Positions 25,207-34,361 of a DNA stretch of 64,000 bases are shown piece by piece. The DNA is from CAYJIL01 sp964370235 (GTDB taxonomy: Bacteria; Bacteroidota; Bacteroidia; Bacteroidales; Rikenellaceae). The notes under the pieces were generated by a model, which saw nothing but the letters and a program-made list of their open reading frames with translations, was not told the DNA's origin and ran no database searches. The DNA lies in contig CAYJIL010000001.1 in the NCBI GenBank assembly GCA_964370235.1, forward strand, positions 1 to 64,000, given 5' to 3'. Position 1 is the first letter of the stretch; the number at the start of each line of letters is the position of its first letter. The translations under genes and the position numbers were made by a program.

Positions 25207-25827
25207 ATGTACGAATATATTAAAGGAGAGGTAGCGGCTCTTGAGCTATCACGTGTAGTAATAGAGTGTGGCGGAATTGGCTACTCGGTAAATATTTCGC
25301 TAACCAGCCATGGCGAACTTTCGCAGGTGCAAGAGGAGGCGATAACAAAACTGTTTATCCACCAATATCAGGTGCGAGACGATTTGCCCGTGCTGTTTGG
25401 TTTTACCTCGTGGAACGAGAGAGAGATATTTAGAATGTTAGTTGCCGTGTCGGGAGTGGGTGGTGGTACTGCCCTCAATATATTATCGACATTCTCGGCA
25501 GCCGACCTTAGAACCATTATCTCAACGGGCGATAGTGTGGTTCTAAAAAAGGTGAAGGGGCTTGGGCAAAAAACAGCCGAGAAGATTATTGTAGAGCTAC
25601 GAGACAAGATTATTAAGGTAGACACGGGAGCGGCTAGTGGCAGCACTGTTGCACCAACCGAGGGGCACGTTACAAAAAATTCGGCAGCATACGAAGAGGC
25701 TCTTTCGGCACTCACTATGCTTGGTTTTGCCAAAGGAGTTTCGGCAAAGGCACTCGACAAGGTGGTGGAGCAAATGCCAAAAGCAAAGGTCGAGGATTTG
25801 GTGCGTATGACACTCAAGAGCCTATAA
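25207..25827 (+). CDS. ruvA: Holliday junction DNA helicase subunit RuvA
   Basis: 206 residues, usual length. RuvA tetramers bind four-way junctions and load the RuvB motor for branch migration. Domain I is the OB fold starting MYEYIKGEVAALELSRVVIE. Domain II carries helix-hairpin-helix motifs (LVAVSGVGGGTALNILSTF and VKGLGQKTAEKIIVELRDK). The C-terminal RuvB-binding domain is EEALSALTMLGFAKGVSAKAL. ATG 25207 is used; a TTG at 25180 in frame is inside the hairpin arm. ruvB and ruvC are not in the window. Confidence 0.95.
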   Translation: MYEYIKGEVAALELSRVVIECGGIGYSVNISLTSHGELSQVQEEAITKLFIHQYQVRDDLPVLFGFTSWNEREIFRMLVAVSGVGGGTALNILSTFSAADLRTIISTGDSVVLKKVKGLGQKTAEKIIVELRDKIIKVDTGAASGSTVAPTEGHVTKNSAAYEEALSALTMLGFAKGVSAKALDKVVEQMPKAKVEDLVRMTLKSL

Positions 25828-25887
25828 CAAAACTACTAGCTACTAGACACTTAATCAATTTTGGTTGGGAATTTAAAAATTTATAAG

Positions 25888-25895
25888 TAGCTTTG
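25888..25895 (+). promoter_or_regulatory. -7 box of fabG
   Basis: TAGCTTTG matches TAnnTTTG; TTGG at 25865-25868 is a partial -33 box 19 nt upstream. This gives fabG its own transcript after ruvA. Confidence 0.5.
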
Positions 25896-25936
25896 TAGCT
25901 ATTAATTAGAAATTATATAACAGAAAAATAGATAAA

Positions 25937-26683
25937 ATGGGACTATTAGAAGGAAAAGTAGCAATCGTAACTGGTGCTGCACGTGGTATCGGTAAGGCGA
26001 TAGCACTAGCTTATGCAAAAGAGGGTGCAAATGTAGCATTCACAGATCTTGCAATTGATGAGAACGCTCTAGCTACCGAGGCTGAGATTAACGCTCTAGG
26101 TGTAAAGGCTAAGGCTTATGCATCGAACGCAGCATCGTTTAGCGACACTCAAGAGGTGGTAGCTAAGATTGCTGAGGATTTTGGCCGTGTTGACATTCTT
26201 GTTAACAACGCAGGTATCACTCGTGACGGTCTTATGATGCGCATGAGCGAGGAGCAGTGGGATCTAGTTATTAACGTGAACCTAAAGTCGGCTTTCAACT
26301 TTATTAAGGCTTGTACTCCAATTATGATGAAGCAAAAATCGGGTAGCATTATCAACATGAGCTCGGTAGTAGGTGTTTCGGGTAACGCAGGACAGAGTAA
26401 CTACTCGGCATCTAAGGCTGGTATGATTGGTCTTGCTAAGAGTATTTCACAAGAGCTTGGTTCTCGTGGTATTCGTGCTAACTCTATCGCTCCAGGTTTC
26501 ATCATTACAGAGATGACTGGCCAGCTTAGCGAAGATGTTAAGAAAGAGTGGGCTAACAAAATTCCACTTAAGCGTGGAGGTACTCCAGAGGATGTTGCAA
26601 ACGTATGTATCTTCCTTGGTTCAGACCTATCATCTTATGTTTCGGGACAGGTTATCAACTGTTGTGGTGGTATGAACATGTAA
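25937..26683 (+). CDS. fabG: 3-oxoacyl-[acyl-carrier-protein] reductase
   Basis: 248 residues, the classical short-chain dehydrogenase length. FabG reduces 3-oxoacyl-ACP with NADPH in fatty-acid elongation. Visible: nucleotide loop TGAARGIGKA (12-21), NNAG (90-93), and catalytic Ser143, Tyr156 and Lys160 within MSSVVGVSGNAGQSNYSASK. The C-terminal YVSGQVINCCGGMNM fits FabG. Codons favour GGT, GTT and CTT, as expected for a strongly expressed gene. No other fab genes are adjacent. Confidence 0.93.
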   Translation: MGLLEGKVAIVTGAARGIGKAIALAYAKEGANVAFTDLAIDENALATEAEINALGVKAKAYASNAASFSDTQEVVAKIAEDFGRVDILVNNAGITRDGLMMRMSEEQWDLVINVNLKSAFNFIKACTPIMMKQKSGSIINMSSVVGVSGNAGQSNYSASKAGMIGLAKSISQELGSRGIRANSIAPGFIITEMTGQLSEDVKKEWANKIPLKRGGTPEDVANVCIFLGSDLSSYVSGQVINCCGGMNM

Positions 26684-26720
26684 TTTTGCTCACCTCTAGC
26701 AATAGAGGATCGAGAATATA

Positions 26721-26760
26721 AAAAATAGGCAGACTTCGATTGTGAAGTCTGCCTATTTTT
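26721..26760. terminator. Bidirectional terminator between fabG and recX
   Basis: A 17-bp perfect stem: AAAAATAGGCAGACTTC (26721-26737) with GAAGTCTGCCTATTTTT (26744-26760), 6-nt loop, A run on the left and T run on the right. Confidence 0.9.
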
Positions 26761-26820
26761 GTGTTATAGAGGGAGTATCCAAATTTAGCATAATCGTAAT
26801 AAAATACCAAAAATTGCCTT

Positions 26821-27318
26821 TTATTCGCTCTCTCGCACTACCCTATCAATGATATTACAACAATCGTCATAACCAAACCCTCGCCCCATAGCAAAACGAA
26901 GGAGCTTACCCTTTAGGTCGTAGCTACTAGTGCTTTTGGTTGATGCCGCTTTTTTGCGTATTAGCTCCTCTAGCCTAGCATCACTATCCTCGCCACTGCT
27001 TAGTTGTGCAAGAGCGTTTTCGATTAGCGAAGATGGTATTTTTTTAGTCCTAAGGGCTGCCGATATTTTATGCCTACCCCACATTGCTCGACTCTTTGAG
27101 CGCACAAAACTCACGACATAGCGTTCTTCGTTCAAAAAACCTAGCTCAACAAGGCGAGCACATATCTTCTCTCTCTCGCCATATGATACTCCATAGCCTG
27201 TTAACAGTCGTTCGACATCGCTACTAGCACGTTCGGCAAGCGAGCAATAACGAGCCATGCGAGCAAACGCTTGCTCGGGAGTCACCTCCCTTTTAGCCTT
27301 TTTTTGATATTCGCCCAT
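26821..27318 (-). CDS. recX: RecX-family regulatory protein
   Basis: 165 residues. RecX proteins inhibit RecA filaments. Three-helix repeats are visible: AFARMARYCSLAERASSDVER; ICARLVELGFLNEERYVVSFVRSK with the family motif FLNEERY; and KGKLLRFAMGRGFGYDDCCNII. It is the last gene of the porX-prmC-recX operon, 2 nt after prmC. recA is not nearby, so the assignment rests on the domain pattern. Confidence 0.85.
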   Translation of the reverse strand: MGEYQKKAKREVTPEQAFARMARYCSLAERASSDVERLLTGYGVSYGEREKICARLVELGFLNEERYVVSFVRSKSRAMWGRHKISAALRTKKIPSSLIENALAQLSSGEDSDARLEELIRKKAASTKSTSSYDLKGKLLRFAMGRGFGYDDCCNIIDRVVRESE

Positions 27319-27320
27319 TG

Positions 27321-28151
27321 TTACATTTTTTGTGCTATCACCATGCGATCTTTGGCGTGTAGGTCTTTGTGTAGCTCAACATTTGTGTACCCCATATTCT
27401 CTAACATTGCAACAGTCTCTTTGCCCATAGCCTCGTTTATTTCGAACAGTAAATAGCCTTTACTATTTAACGAAGCAAGTGCTTTTTGAGCAATGACCCT
27501 GTAAAATATTAGTGGGTCATCGTCCGAAACAAATAGCGCACCTAGTGGCTCGTGGTCATACACCTTGGGGCTCATTAACTCTCGTTCGCTATCACATATA
27601 TATGGTGGGTTACTCACTATTGCGCTGTAACCCAAATCTATATCGCTAGATAGTATATCGCAATGGAACAAACGAACTCTAGCTCCTAGTTTTTGGGCAT
27701 TATGTGCCGCTTGAGATAGGGCTTGCTGCGATATATCACACGCCTCAACCTCTAGTGCATCACACTCCAGCGCAAGGGTAATGGCAATTGCTCCGCTACC
27801 CGTGCCAATATCTAGTACTTTGCCCTGCAAGCATCGTTGCAAGGTGTGGCGCACTAGCTCTTCGGTTTCGCCACGTGGAATAAGAACCGATGGGCTAACA
27901 TCAAACTCTCGCCCATAAAACTCCTCTTTACCAATAATATACTGCACAGGCACTCCGCTAGATAGCTGCTCTACAACTTTGTCTATTGCCTCACCGTTAA
28001 CCACCATGCGCTGTGGTTCTAACATTAACTCACGCTTGCCAACACCCTCTACCGACTCCAAAACCAAGAGGGTGATAGCACGTGCTTCACCCTCGTTTTC
28101 GAATGCCAATATTTGGCTTAATATTTTATTATAACACTCCTTAATTGTCAT
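27321..28151 (-). CDS. prmC: Release-factor glutamine N5-methyltransferase
   Basis: 276 residues. PrmC methylates the Gln of the GGQ motif in RF1 and RF2; the RF2 target is at 46598-47668. The N-terminal helical domain (1-80) binds the release factor. The SAM-binding motif is VLDIGTGSGAIAITLALE and the catalytic motif is IVSNPPYIC. Its ATG directly follows the porX stop (TAGATG), so the two are co-translated. Confidence 0.94.
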   Translation of the reverse strand: MTIKECYNKILSQILAFENEGEARAITLLVLESVEGVGKRELMLEPQRMVVNGEAIDKVVEQLSSGVPVQYIIGKEEFYGREFDVSPSVLIPRGETEELVRHTLQRCLQGKVLDIGTGSGAIAITLALECDALEVEACDISQQALSQAAHNAQKLGARVRLFHCDILSSDIDLGYSAIVSNPPYICDSERELMSPKVYDHEPLGALFVSDDDPLIFYRVIAQKALASLNSKGYLLFEINEAMGKETVAMLENMGYTNVELHKDLHAKDRMVIAQKM

Positions 28152-29702
28152 CTATTTAGGATTTAGAACAATGAAAGGTATAATCATCTCCTCCATAGAG
28201 ATACCACCGTGCTGGAACGTGTTTTTGTAGTAACGCACATAGTGGTTATAGTTGTTAGGGTATGCCAAGAAATCGTTGTTCGATGCAAACACATATGACG
28301 AACTTAGATTGCTCTTTGGCAAGCCTGCCTTTTCGGGATCGGTTATTTGGAACAACTGCTTTGAGTTGAACGAAAGGTTCTTGCCCGTTTTGTAGCGCAA
28401 GTTTGTAGAGGTTTCACGATCGCCCACAATCTTGATTGGGTTATTAACGTGTACTGTACCATGATCCGAAGTAATTACTACGGTATGCCCTTTGGCAGCT
28501 AGCAGACGAATAATCTCGAGCAGGTCTGAGTGCTCGAACCACGAACGAGTAAGCGAACGAAACGCTGCCTCATCCTCGGCAAGCTCACGAATGATTTCGG
28601 TATCGGTGCGAGCATGCGATAGAATATCCAAGAAGTTATATACAATTACCGAGAAGTCTGCCGAATAGACCTTTGATATGTTATCAATTAGTTTTTTACC
28701 TGCCTCGGAGCGCACAAGTTTCTCGAAGAATAACTTTTCTTTGCGACCATAGGATTGAAATTGACGATTCAAGAACTCCTCCTCGTATAGGTTCTTACCA
28801 CCCTCTTCGCTATCGTTTAGCCATAGCTTAGGCATAATGCGATCTATATCTAGCGGCATAAGACCCGCAAAGATAGCATTACGTGCATATTGAGTAGCTG
28901 TTGGCAAGATACTACAATAGAAATCTTCGCTAGCAATATCAAACAACGACCCCATCACTGGGCGTATCATACACCACTGGTCGTAACGAAAATTATCGAT
29001 TAGCAGTAGCGTAGTTTTATTACCCTTGTCGATAACCGGAAAAACCTTGTTGCGCATTATATTGTGCGACATGACTGGTTTGTCGAGCCCTTTGCCCGAG
29101 ATCCAATCGATGTAGCTGTCTTTAATAAACTTGGCAAACTGACTATTAGCCTCGTTTTTTTGGTAGCGCACCACCTCTTGTATTGAATTGTCGGTCGAGT
29201 CACCCAATTCGATGTCCCAACTCACAAGTTTTTTGTAGATATTCACCCAATCATCAAAACTATTTGCGCTCGAAAACGAACTAGCAATTTGACTAAACTC
29301 GCTACGATAGTCCGATGTACTTTGCTGAGTAACAAGCTCGTCACGGTGTACGTTCTTTTTAATTGACAATAGTACTTGGTTGGGATTTACGGGTTTAATT
29401 AGATAATCGGCAATTTTTGAACCTACCGCACGGTTCATAATATCCTCTTCTTCGCTCTTAGTCACCATAACAATGGGCGTAAGTGGCGATATTTCTTTTA
29501 TTTTGGTAAGTGTTTCGAGACCTGTAATACCGGGCATCATTTCGTCCAAAATAATGAGATCGAACGAGTTGCTCGACACCATATCAACTGCATCGAAACC
29601 ATTATTACATACATCGATAGTGTATCCTTTGTTCTCAAGGAACATTATGTGTGGTTTTAGTAGTTCAATTTCATCGTCTACCCACAATATATTTACATCC
29701 AT
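28152..29702 (-). CDS. porX: PorX, response regulator with PglZ domain (type IX secretion)
   Basis: 516 residues. Receiver domain 1-120: acidic pair Asp9-Asp10, phosphoacceptor Asp53 in IILDEMMPG, Thr81, and Lys103 in LIKPVNP. A helical linker (about 120-225) leads to a PglZ/alkaline-phosphatase-like domain: metal ligand Asp236 in LLLIDNFRYDQW, nucleophile threonine region LPTATQYARNA (268-270), and the metal-binding SDHGTVHV near the C-terminus. PorX works with histidine kinase PorY and sigma factor SigP to control T9SS genes in Porphyromonas, and its PglZ domain hydrolyses oligonucleotides. First gene of an operon with prmC and recX. No T9SS structural gene or T9SS cargo was recognised in the window. 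Confidence 0.94.
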   Translation of the reverse strand: MDVNILWVDDEIELLKPHIMFLENKGYTIDVCNNGFDAVDMVSSNSFDLIILDEMMPGITGLETLTKIKEISPLTPIVMVTKSEEEDIMNRAVGSKIADYLIKPVNPNQVLLSIKKNVHRDELVTQQSTSDYRSEFSQIASSFSSANSFDDWVNIYKKLVSWDIELGDSTDNSIQEVVRYQKNEANSQFAKFIKDSYIDWISGKGLDKPVMSHNIMRNKVFPVIDKGNKTTLLLIDNFRYDQWCMIRPVMGSLFDIASEDFYCSILPTATQYARNAIFAGLMPLDIDRIMPKLWLNDSEEGGKNLYEEEFLNRQFQSYGRKEKLFFEKLVRSEAGKKLIDNISKVYSADFSVIVYNFLDILSHARTDTEIIRELAEDEAAFRSLTRSWFEHSDLLEIIRLLAAKGHTVVITSDHGTVHVNNPIKIVGDRETSTNLRYKTGKNLSFNSKQLFQITDPEKAGLPKSNLSSSYVFASNNDFLAYPNNYNHYVRYYKNTFQHGGISMEEMIIPFIVLNPK

Positions 29703-29726
29703 ATTGACTATTTTTTTGACTAATTA

Positions 29727-29734
29727 CAAAGGTA
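29727..29734 (-). promoter_or_regulatory. -7 box of the porX-prmC-recX operon
   Basis: The minus strand reads TACCTTTG, 24 nt before the porX ATG. Confidence 0.5.
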
Positions 29735-29835
29735 ATAATTCTTACTACTAAAACATCTAACTAATACTATTTATTTTATGGGTAACAAAATATGTTATAG
29801 AATACTTAATTAGCACTTTTTAACTAATAAATTTA

Positions 29836-29843
29836 TATCTTTG
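29836..29843 (+). promoter_or_regulatory. -7 box of the sulfatase gene
   Basis: TATCTTTG matches TAnnTTTG, 34 nt before the ATG at 29878; -33 is only T-rich. Confidence 0.5.
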
Positions 29844-29877
29844 TTAACTGAAAACTCAAATTTGACTACCAAAAATA

Positions 29878-31425
29878 ATGAAAAACATAGGAAAAAACCT
29901 TGCGATTGCTCTATCGGCGGTAGCACTTTCGTCGTGTGCCGAAGAAAAAAAACCAAATATTATATTTATTCTTGCCGATGATATGGGCTATGGAGATGTT
30001 AGTGCGCTTAATCCAGACTCTAAGATCTTGACGCCACATATTGATGGTATGGCACAAAACGGTGTACTATTTACCGATGCACACACGTCTTCGGCAGTGA
30101 GCACACCAACTCGTTATGGGTTTTTAACAGGACGATATAACTGGCGTAGTACATTAAAATCGGATGTTGTGAGCGGTTACTCTCGCCCAATTATCGACAG
30201 CACACGCACCACAGTAGCATCTATGCTAAAGCGAGGAGGATATACTACGGCATGTGTAGGTAAATGGCACTTGGGCTGGAACTGGAACTTTACCGAAGAG
30301 CCAACAAACATTAACGAGCTATCGGCAAATGGCAAGGGCGTGATAGACTTCTCGACCCCAATCACGGGAGGTCCTACGTCGCTAGGTTTTGATTATTTTT
30401 ATGGCTTTAGCGGCTCGCTAGATATGCCCCCATATGTGTATGTAGAAAATGACAAAGTTACCTCGCTACCCAATCGTGAAACATTCGATGGTGGAAAATA
30501 TACATGGTGGCGCAAAGGGCCTACTGGTGGCGACTTCGACCACGAGCAGTGCTTGCCCAACCTAACCGACAAGGCGATAGCGTTCATCAAGCGTGAGGCA
30601 CAGAGCGATAAACCATTCTTTTTGTATGTTCCATACCCGGGGCCACACACTCCTATACTACCTACCAAAGAGTGGCAAGGCAAGTCGGGGCTAAACCCAT
30701 ATGGCGATTTTACAATGATGGTAGATAGCGAAGTGGGAAGAATTTTATCGGCACTAAAAGAGAGCGGAATAGACGAAAACACAATGGTAGTATTTACAAC
30801 CGACAATGGGTGTTCGCCAGCAGCAAAGATAGACGAGCTAATTGCAGATGGCCACTACCCTAACCACATTTACAGAGGCCATAAAGCAGACCTATTCGAA
30901 GGTGGACATCGTGTGCCTTGTGTTGTAAAGTGGAGCGGTAGCAAAGTGGGTGCATCGTCACAGACAATATGCCTAACCGACTTTTTTGCAACTTTTGCAC
31001 AAATAGCAGGTGTCGAAATTAGCGATAACGAAGGCGAAGATAGCTACTCTATATTAACAGCAATTGAAGATCCTGCACTAAGCACTCCAATTAGGGAGGC
31101 GACTGTTCATCATTCGATTAACGGATCATTTGCAATACGAGTGGGTGATTGGAAACTATTGACCGTTCCTTCGTCGGGCGGATGGAGCGCACCATCTCCC
31201 AACTCAAAAGATGTTGACTGGGATGCTATGCCACCAATGCAGCTATATAACCTAAAGGATGACCCTAGCGAAACAACAAACCTGTATGCACAACAACCTG
31301 AGAGGGTTGAGCAAATGAAAGATTTGTTGGTAAAATATATTGAGCAGGGACGTAGCACCGAGGGCAAGCCACAAAAGAACGATGGCGAGTACCCTTGGCG
31401 ACAAATAAAACCGTTACTTGATTAA
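29878..31425 (+). CDS. Serine-type sulfatase lipoprotein
   Basis: 515 residues with lipobox ALSSC (Cys20). Family S1 sulfatase: metal ligands in FILADDMGYGD (Asp34-Asp35) and the formylglycine-site motif STPTR with Ser75, so maturation needs an anaerobic sulfatase-maturating radical-SAM enzyme (anSME) rather than the aerobic FGE. The active-site block continues GFLTGRYNWR. Later ligands are VGKWHLG, TTDNGCS and YRGHKADLFEGGHRVP. It removes sulfate esters from carbohydrates or aryl compounds, probably host glycans; the substrate is not deducible. No glycosidase, SusC/D or anSME is adjacent (the radical-SAM at 45823 is of another family). Confidence 0.92.
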   Translation: MKNIGKNLAIALSAVALSSCAEEKKPNIIFILADDMGYGDVSALNPDSKILTPHIDGMAQNGVLFTDAHTSSAVSTPTRYGFLTGRYNWRSTLKSDVVSGYSRPIIDSTRTTVASMLKRGGYTTACVGKWHLGWNWNFTEEPTNINELSANGKGVIDFSTPITGGPTSLGFDYFYGFSGSLDMPPYVYVENDKVTSLPNRETFDGGKYTWWRKGPTGGDFDHEQCLPNLTDKAIAFIKREAQSDKPFFLYVPYPGPHTPILPTKEWQGKSGLNPYGDFTMMVDSEVGRILSALKESGIDENTMVVFTTDNGCSPAAKIDELIADGHYPNHIYRGHKADLFEGGHRVPCVVKWSGSKVGASSQTICLTDFFATFAQIAGVEISDNEGEDSYSILTAIEDPALSTPIREATVHHSINGSFAIRVGDWKLLTVPSSGGWSAPSPNSKDVDWDAMPPMQLYNLKDDPSETTNLYAQQPERVEQMKDLLVKYIEQGRSTEGKPQKNDGEYPWRQIKPLLD

Positions 31426-31443
31426 TTATTATAAAATATTAGT

Positions 31444-31451
31444 TATCTTTG
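31444..31451 (+). promoter_or_regulatory. -7 box before the His/Cys-rich protein gene
   Basis: TATCTTTG, with CTTG at 31417-31420 (23 nt upstream) as a weak -33. The start site would fall about at the ATG 31457, giving a leaderless or nearly leaderless message. Confidence 0.4.
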
Positions 31452-31456
31452 TGGGT

Positions 31457-31948
31457 ATGAGGACAAGGAGATATATAGTTGCGCTTGTGTTGATGGTGAT
31501 ATATTCGCTATCGATGGGGCATGCTATGTACCACCACCAGCTACACGCCATGCTCTCGGGCGACCATAGCCACGGCGTGTGTCTATGCCAAGAGAACGGT
31601 GCTTGCCCTTGCTCGCAAGAGAGCCACCACACCCACAACGATAACTGCAATCACGAAGCACAAAGATGCCACGATATTAGCAGCCAAACTAGCTGTGCAT
31701 GTATTGACCATATGCCTGATTCGCAGCACCGTTGCAATGCCGACAACGAGTTTATTCACTCCGAAAACAAGCTACGCCTATCGGTACCACAGGTTGATAT
31801 TCTACCTGCTTTGGTGTGTGCAGTACTGCAAATGGGCAACCTACAAAACAGTTATAAAACAGAGCTCGACACAGAGCCCCAAATTCCGATATACTCTATT
31901 CTAGTAGAGTCCGATAGCCCACTCAGGGCACCTCCTACAATCTCTTAA
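31457..31948 (+). CDS. Exported His/Cys-rich protein, putative metal binder
   Basis: 163 residues; no firm family assigned. A signal peptide or anchor (RRYIVALVLMVIYSLSMGHA) precedes a region very rich in His and Cys (about 24-100): MYHHQLHAM, HSHGVCLC, CPC, SHHTHNDNCNH, CAC. The second half is plain and may be a short amphipathic or TM-like stretch (VDILPALVCAVLQMG). Such composition suggests binding of a soft or borderline metal (Cu, Zn, Ni). It is followed by a TonB receptor and an HMA protein, apparently one operon. ATG 31457 is chosen; the longer frame from 31418 lacks a signal peptide at its start and precedes the promoter box. Confidence 0.7.
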   Translation: MRTRRYIVALVLMVIYSLSMGHAMYHHQLHAMLSGDHSHGVCLCQENGACPCSQESHHTHNDNCNHEAQRCHDISSQTSCACIDHMPDSQHRCNADNEFIHSENKLRLSVPQVDILPALVCAVLQMGNLQNSYKTELDTEPQIPIYSILVESDSPLRAPPTIS

Positions 31949-32021
31949 TATACTAAAAATATAGTTAATGACACTTGGCACACTAGCCACGGTGTTTAAT
32001 CGTGTATATTACAGAGAAATT

Positions 32022-34301
32022 ATGAAAAGATATATTTTAATCTTTTTGCTTAGTTTAGTATCTATATTTGAACTACAAGCAGAAAGTATAAGAGGAGTTG
32101 TACTTGCCAAAGAGGATGGAAGTGCAACAAAACCACTAGCTGGCGCAATCGTTGGCTGGGCAGATAGCAATAGCGCTACAATTACCGATGGGAGCGGTGA
32201 ATTTTCGATAGCATCAAACAAAACAACCAATTTATTAGTTGCCTCGTTTACGGGATACCTTAGCGACACTATCACTGTTACGAAGGGTGCAAAGGTAACC
32301 TTTACGCTCACACCCGATGCACTAAGGGTAGATGATGTTATGGTACAAAACCGCAAAAGCAACGGCATTTCGGCTCAGGCGATGGAGAAAAAAGAGTCTA
32401 TCACCTTTGCAGGACTGTGCAAGATGGCGTGCTGTAACCTTGCCGAGAGCTTTGAGAATAGCGCATCGGTAACGGTGGGTTACTCAGATGCAGTGTCGGG
32501 AGCAAGACAAATCAAACTACTTGGATATTCGGGCACTTACACCCAAATGCTAGACGAAACTCGCCCTATAATGCGAGGTCTATCTAGCCCCTATGGGCTA
32601 GAGTACACACCCGGAATGTGGCTACAAGGCATACAAATATCAAAGGGTGTAACATCGGTAGTGAATGGTTACGAGGCACTAACGGGGCAAATTAACCTAG
32701 AGCACCGCAAGCCAACAGACGAAGATCCGCTCTTTGTCAATCTGTTTTTGAGTGACGAGCTACGCACCGAGGCAAACATTACATCGGCGCACCAAATCAA
32801 TAGCAAGCTATCGACAATAGTGCTTGCACACGTCTCGCAAGATCAGATGGAGATAGATCATAACGATGATGGATTTTTGGATATGCCACTAAAAAGACAG
32901 TATAACCTAGCTAATAGATGGTTGTATGTAGCAGATAATGGCGTTCAAATTAGATATGGTATTCGTGGCTTGTACGAAAAGCGTGAGGGCGGAATGGTAG
33001 ATTTTACATCTCGTGACTTTAACTCGCTTAGCAGCTATGGGTCGAGCATCGAGAACAAAGATTTTAACACCTACCTAAAGGTTGGTATCCCCGTAAAGCA
33101 AAACACATTGCTAGAGGGCGAGGCAGGTTTTGAGGACGAAACCACATCGAACATAGCATTTGTGGCAGACTACGTGCTGCACGAGCAAGAGGCATTCTTT
33201 GGAATTAAAGATTTTTATGGGCAGCAACATTCGGCATACCTTAATACGCTGTATCAAATTAACTTTGGAGCAAAGCACCAGCTCATTAGTGGTGCTACGT
33301 TCACTGCCGATTTGTATGACGAGACCCTTGACGATAGATTTATTCCTAGCCCCGGTGCCGATATTAAGACAAATAGCTATATGCTAGATCGCAACCTTGT
33401 TACTACGGGTCTATTTAGCGAATACACCTTTAAGCTAGACGATAAATTTAGCGCAGTAGCAGGTATTCGAGGCGACTATAACAACCAGCATGGCTGGATG
33501 TTTACCCCACGTGGCCACATTAAATGGCAAATTACACCCGGCGGTACGCTACGAGCATCGGCAGGTGTGGGCTATCGTATTATGTCGCTAGTAGGCGATA
33601 ATATTAGTATGCTAGCTACGGGTCGAGAGATTTCGTTTGCCGAGAACCTTAACCCACTAGAGCGAGGTTTTACAGCAGGTGGATCATACACACAAACATT
33701 TACACTACTGGGCGACGAGGCGGCATCGATTAGCGTAGATTACTTTAGGAGCCAATTCTCCGATCAAGTTGTTGTTGACCAAGAGAGCGATTCTAAGCGA
33801 TTTTTGCTTTATAACCTAGAGGGAGATTCATATACAAACACCTATCAAATAGATTTTAGCTGGGAACCACTCACACGACTAAACTTGTTTGCAACATATC
33901 GTTATAACGATACTCGATTGACACTCAAGGATGGCATTGAGGTTGAGACTCCGCTAGTAGATAGATTCAAGGGGCTCGTGAATTTGCAATATGCGACCAA
34001 GTTTGACCGATGGATATTTGATGCTACGGCTCAAATAAACGGACAGAGCAGGCTACCTGTACAGGATGGTAATATTGCCGTATCGGAATATTCGCCCGTA
34101 TACCCAATGTTCTTTGCTCAGGTAACAAAAAAGTTTAAAAAACTAGACGTATATCTAGGTTGTGAGAATATTGGTAACTATCGCCAAGACAACCCAATAC
34201 TATCGCCAAGCGAGCCATTCTCTACAAAATTTAACTCTACTGTTGTGTGGGGTCCTATTATGGGGCGCAAATTCTATGCGGGGCTTCGATTTACGCTATA
34301 A
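32022..34301 (+). CDS. TonB-dependent receptor, probable metal-complex importer
   Basis: 759 residues from ATG 32022 (signal peptide KRYILIFLLSLVSIFELQA). A carboxypeptidase-like regulatory domain (about 20-105) precedes the plug, which carries a cysteine cluster LCKMACCNLAESF, then SGARQIKLLGYSGTYTQML and the PGMWLQGIQISKGVTSVVNG block. The barrel ends in GRKFYAGLRFTL. The plug cysteines and these blocks resemble receptors encoded beside HMA proteins in Bacteroidetes, thought to import metals or metallophores. Flanked by the His/Cys-rich protein and an HMA protein in one direction, so metal uptake is inferred; which metal is open. It is not SusC-like: shorter, and no SusD follows. Confidence 0.88.
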   Translation: MKRYILIFLLSLVSIFELQAESIRGVVLAKEDGSATKPLAGAIVGWADSNSATITDGSGEFSIASNKTTNLLVASFTGYLSDTITVTKGAKVTFTLTPDALRVDDVMVQNRKSNGISAQAMEKKESITFAGLCKMACCNLAESFENSASVTVGYSDAVSGARQIKLLGYSGTYTQMLDETRPIMRGLSSPYGLEYTPGMWLQGIQISKGVTSVVNGYEALTGQINLEHRKPTDEDPLFVNLFLSDELRTEANITSAHQINSKLSTIVLAHVSQDQMEIDHNDDGFLDMPLKRQYNLANRWLYVADNGVQIRYGIRGLYEKREGGMVDFTSRDFNSLSSYGSSIENKDFNTYLKVGIPVKQNTLLEGEAGFEDETTSNIAFVADYVLHEQEAFFGIKDFYGQQHSAYLNTLYQINFGAKHQLISGATFTADLYDETLDDRFIPSPGADIKTNSYMLDRNLVTTGLFSEYTFKLDDKFSAVAGIRGDYNNQHGWMFTPRGHIKWQITPGGTLRASAGVGYRIMSLVGDNISMLATGREISFAENLNPLERGFTAGGSYTQTFTLLGDEAASISVDYFRSQFSDQVVVDQESDSKRFLLYNLEGDSYTNTYQIDFSWEPLTRLNLFATYRYNDTRLTLKDGIEVETPLVDRFKGLVNLQYATKFDRWIFDATAQINGQSRLPVQDGNIAVSEYSPVYPMFFAQVTKKFKKLDVYLGCENIGNYRQDNPILSPSEPFSTKFNSTVVWGPIMGRKFYAGLRFTL

Positions 34302-34361
34302 CAAACACATATTTAGAATAGTAAACAATAAAAACATTCAAAAACTCAAATATAAAAAGCT

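Noticed and set aside
30399..30806. A 135-codon open frame opposite the sulfatase
   Set aside because: Lies across conserved sulfatase blocks; no signal for translation.
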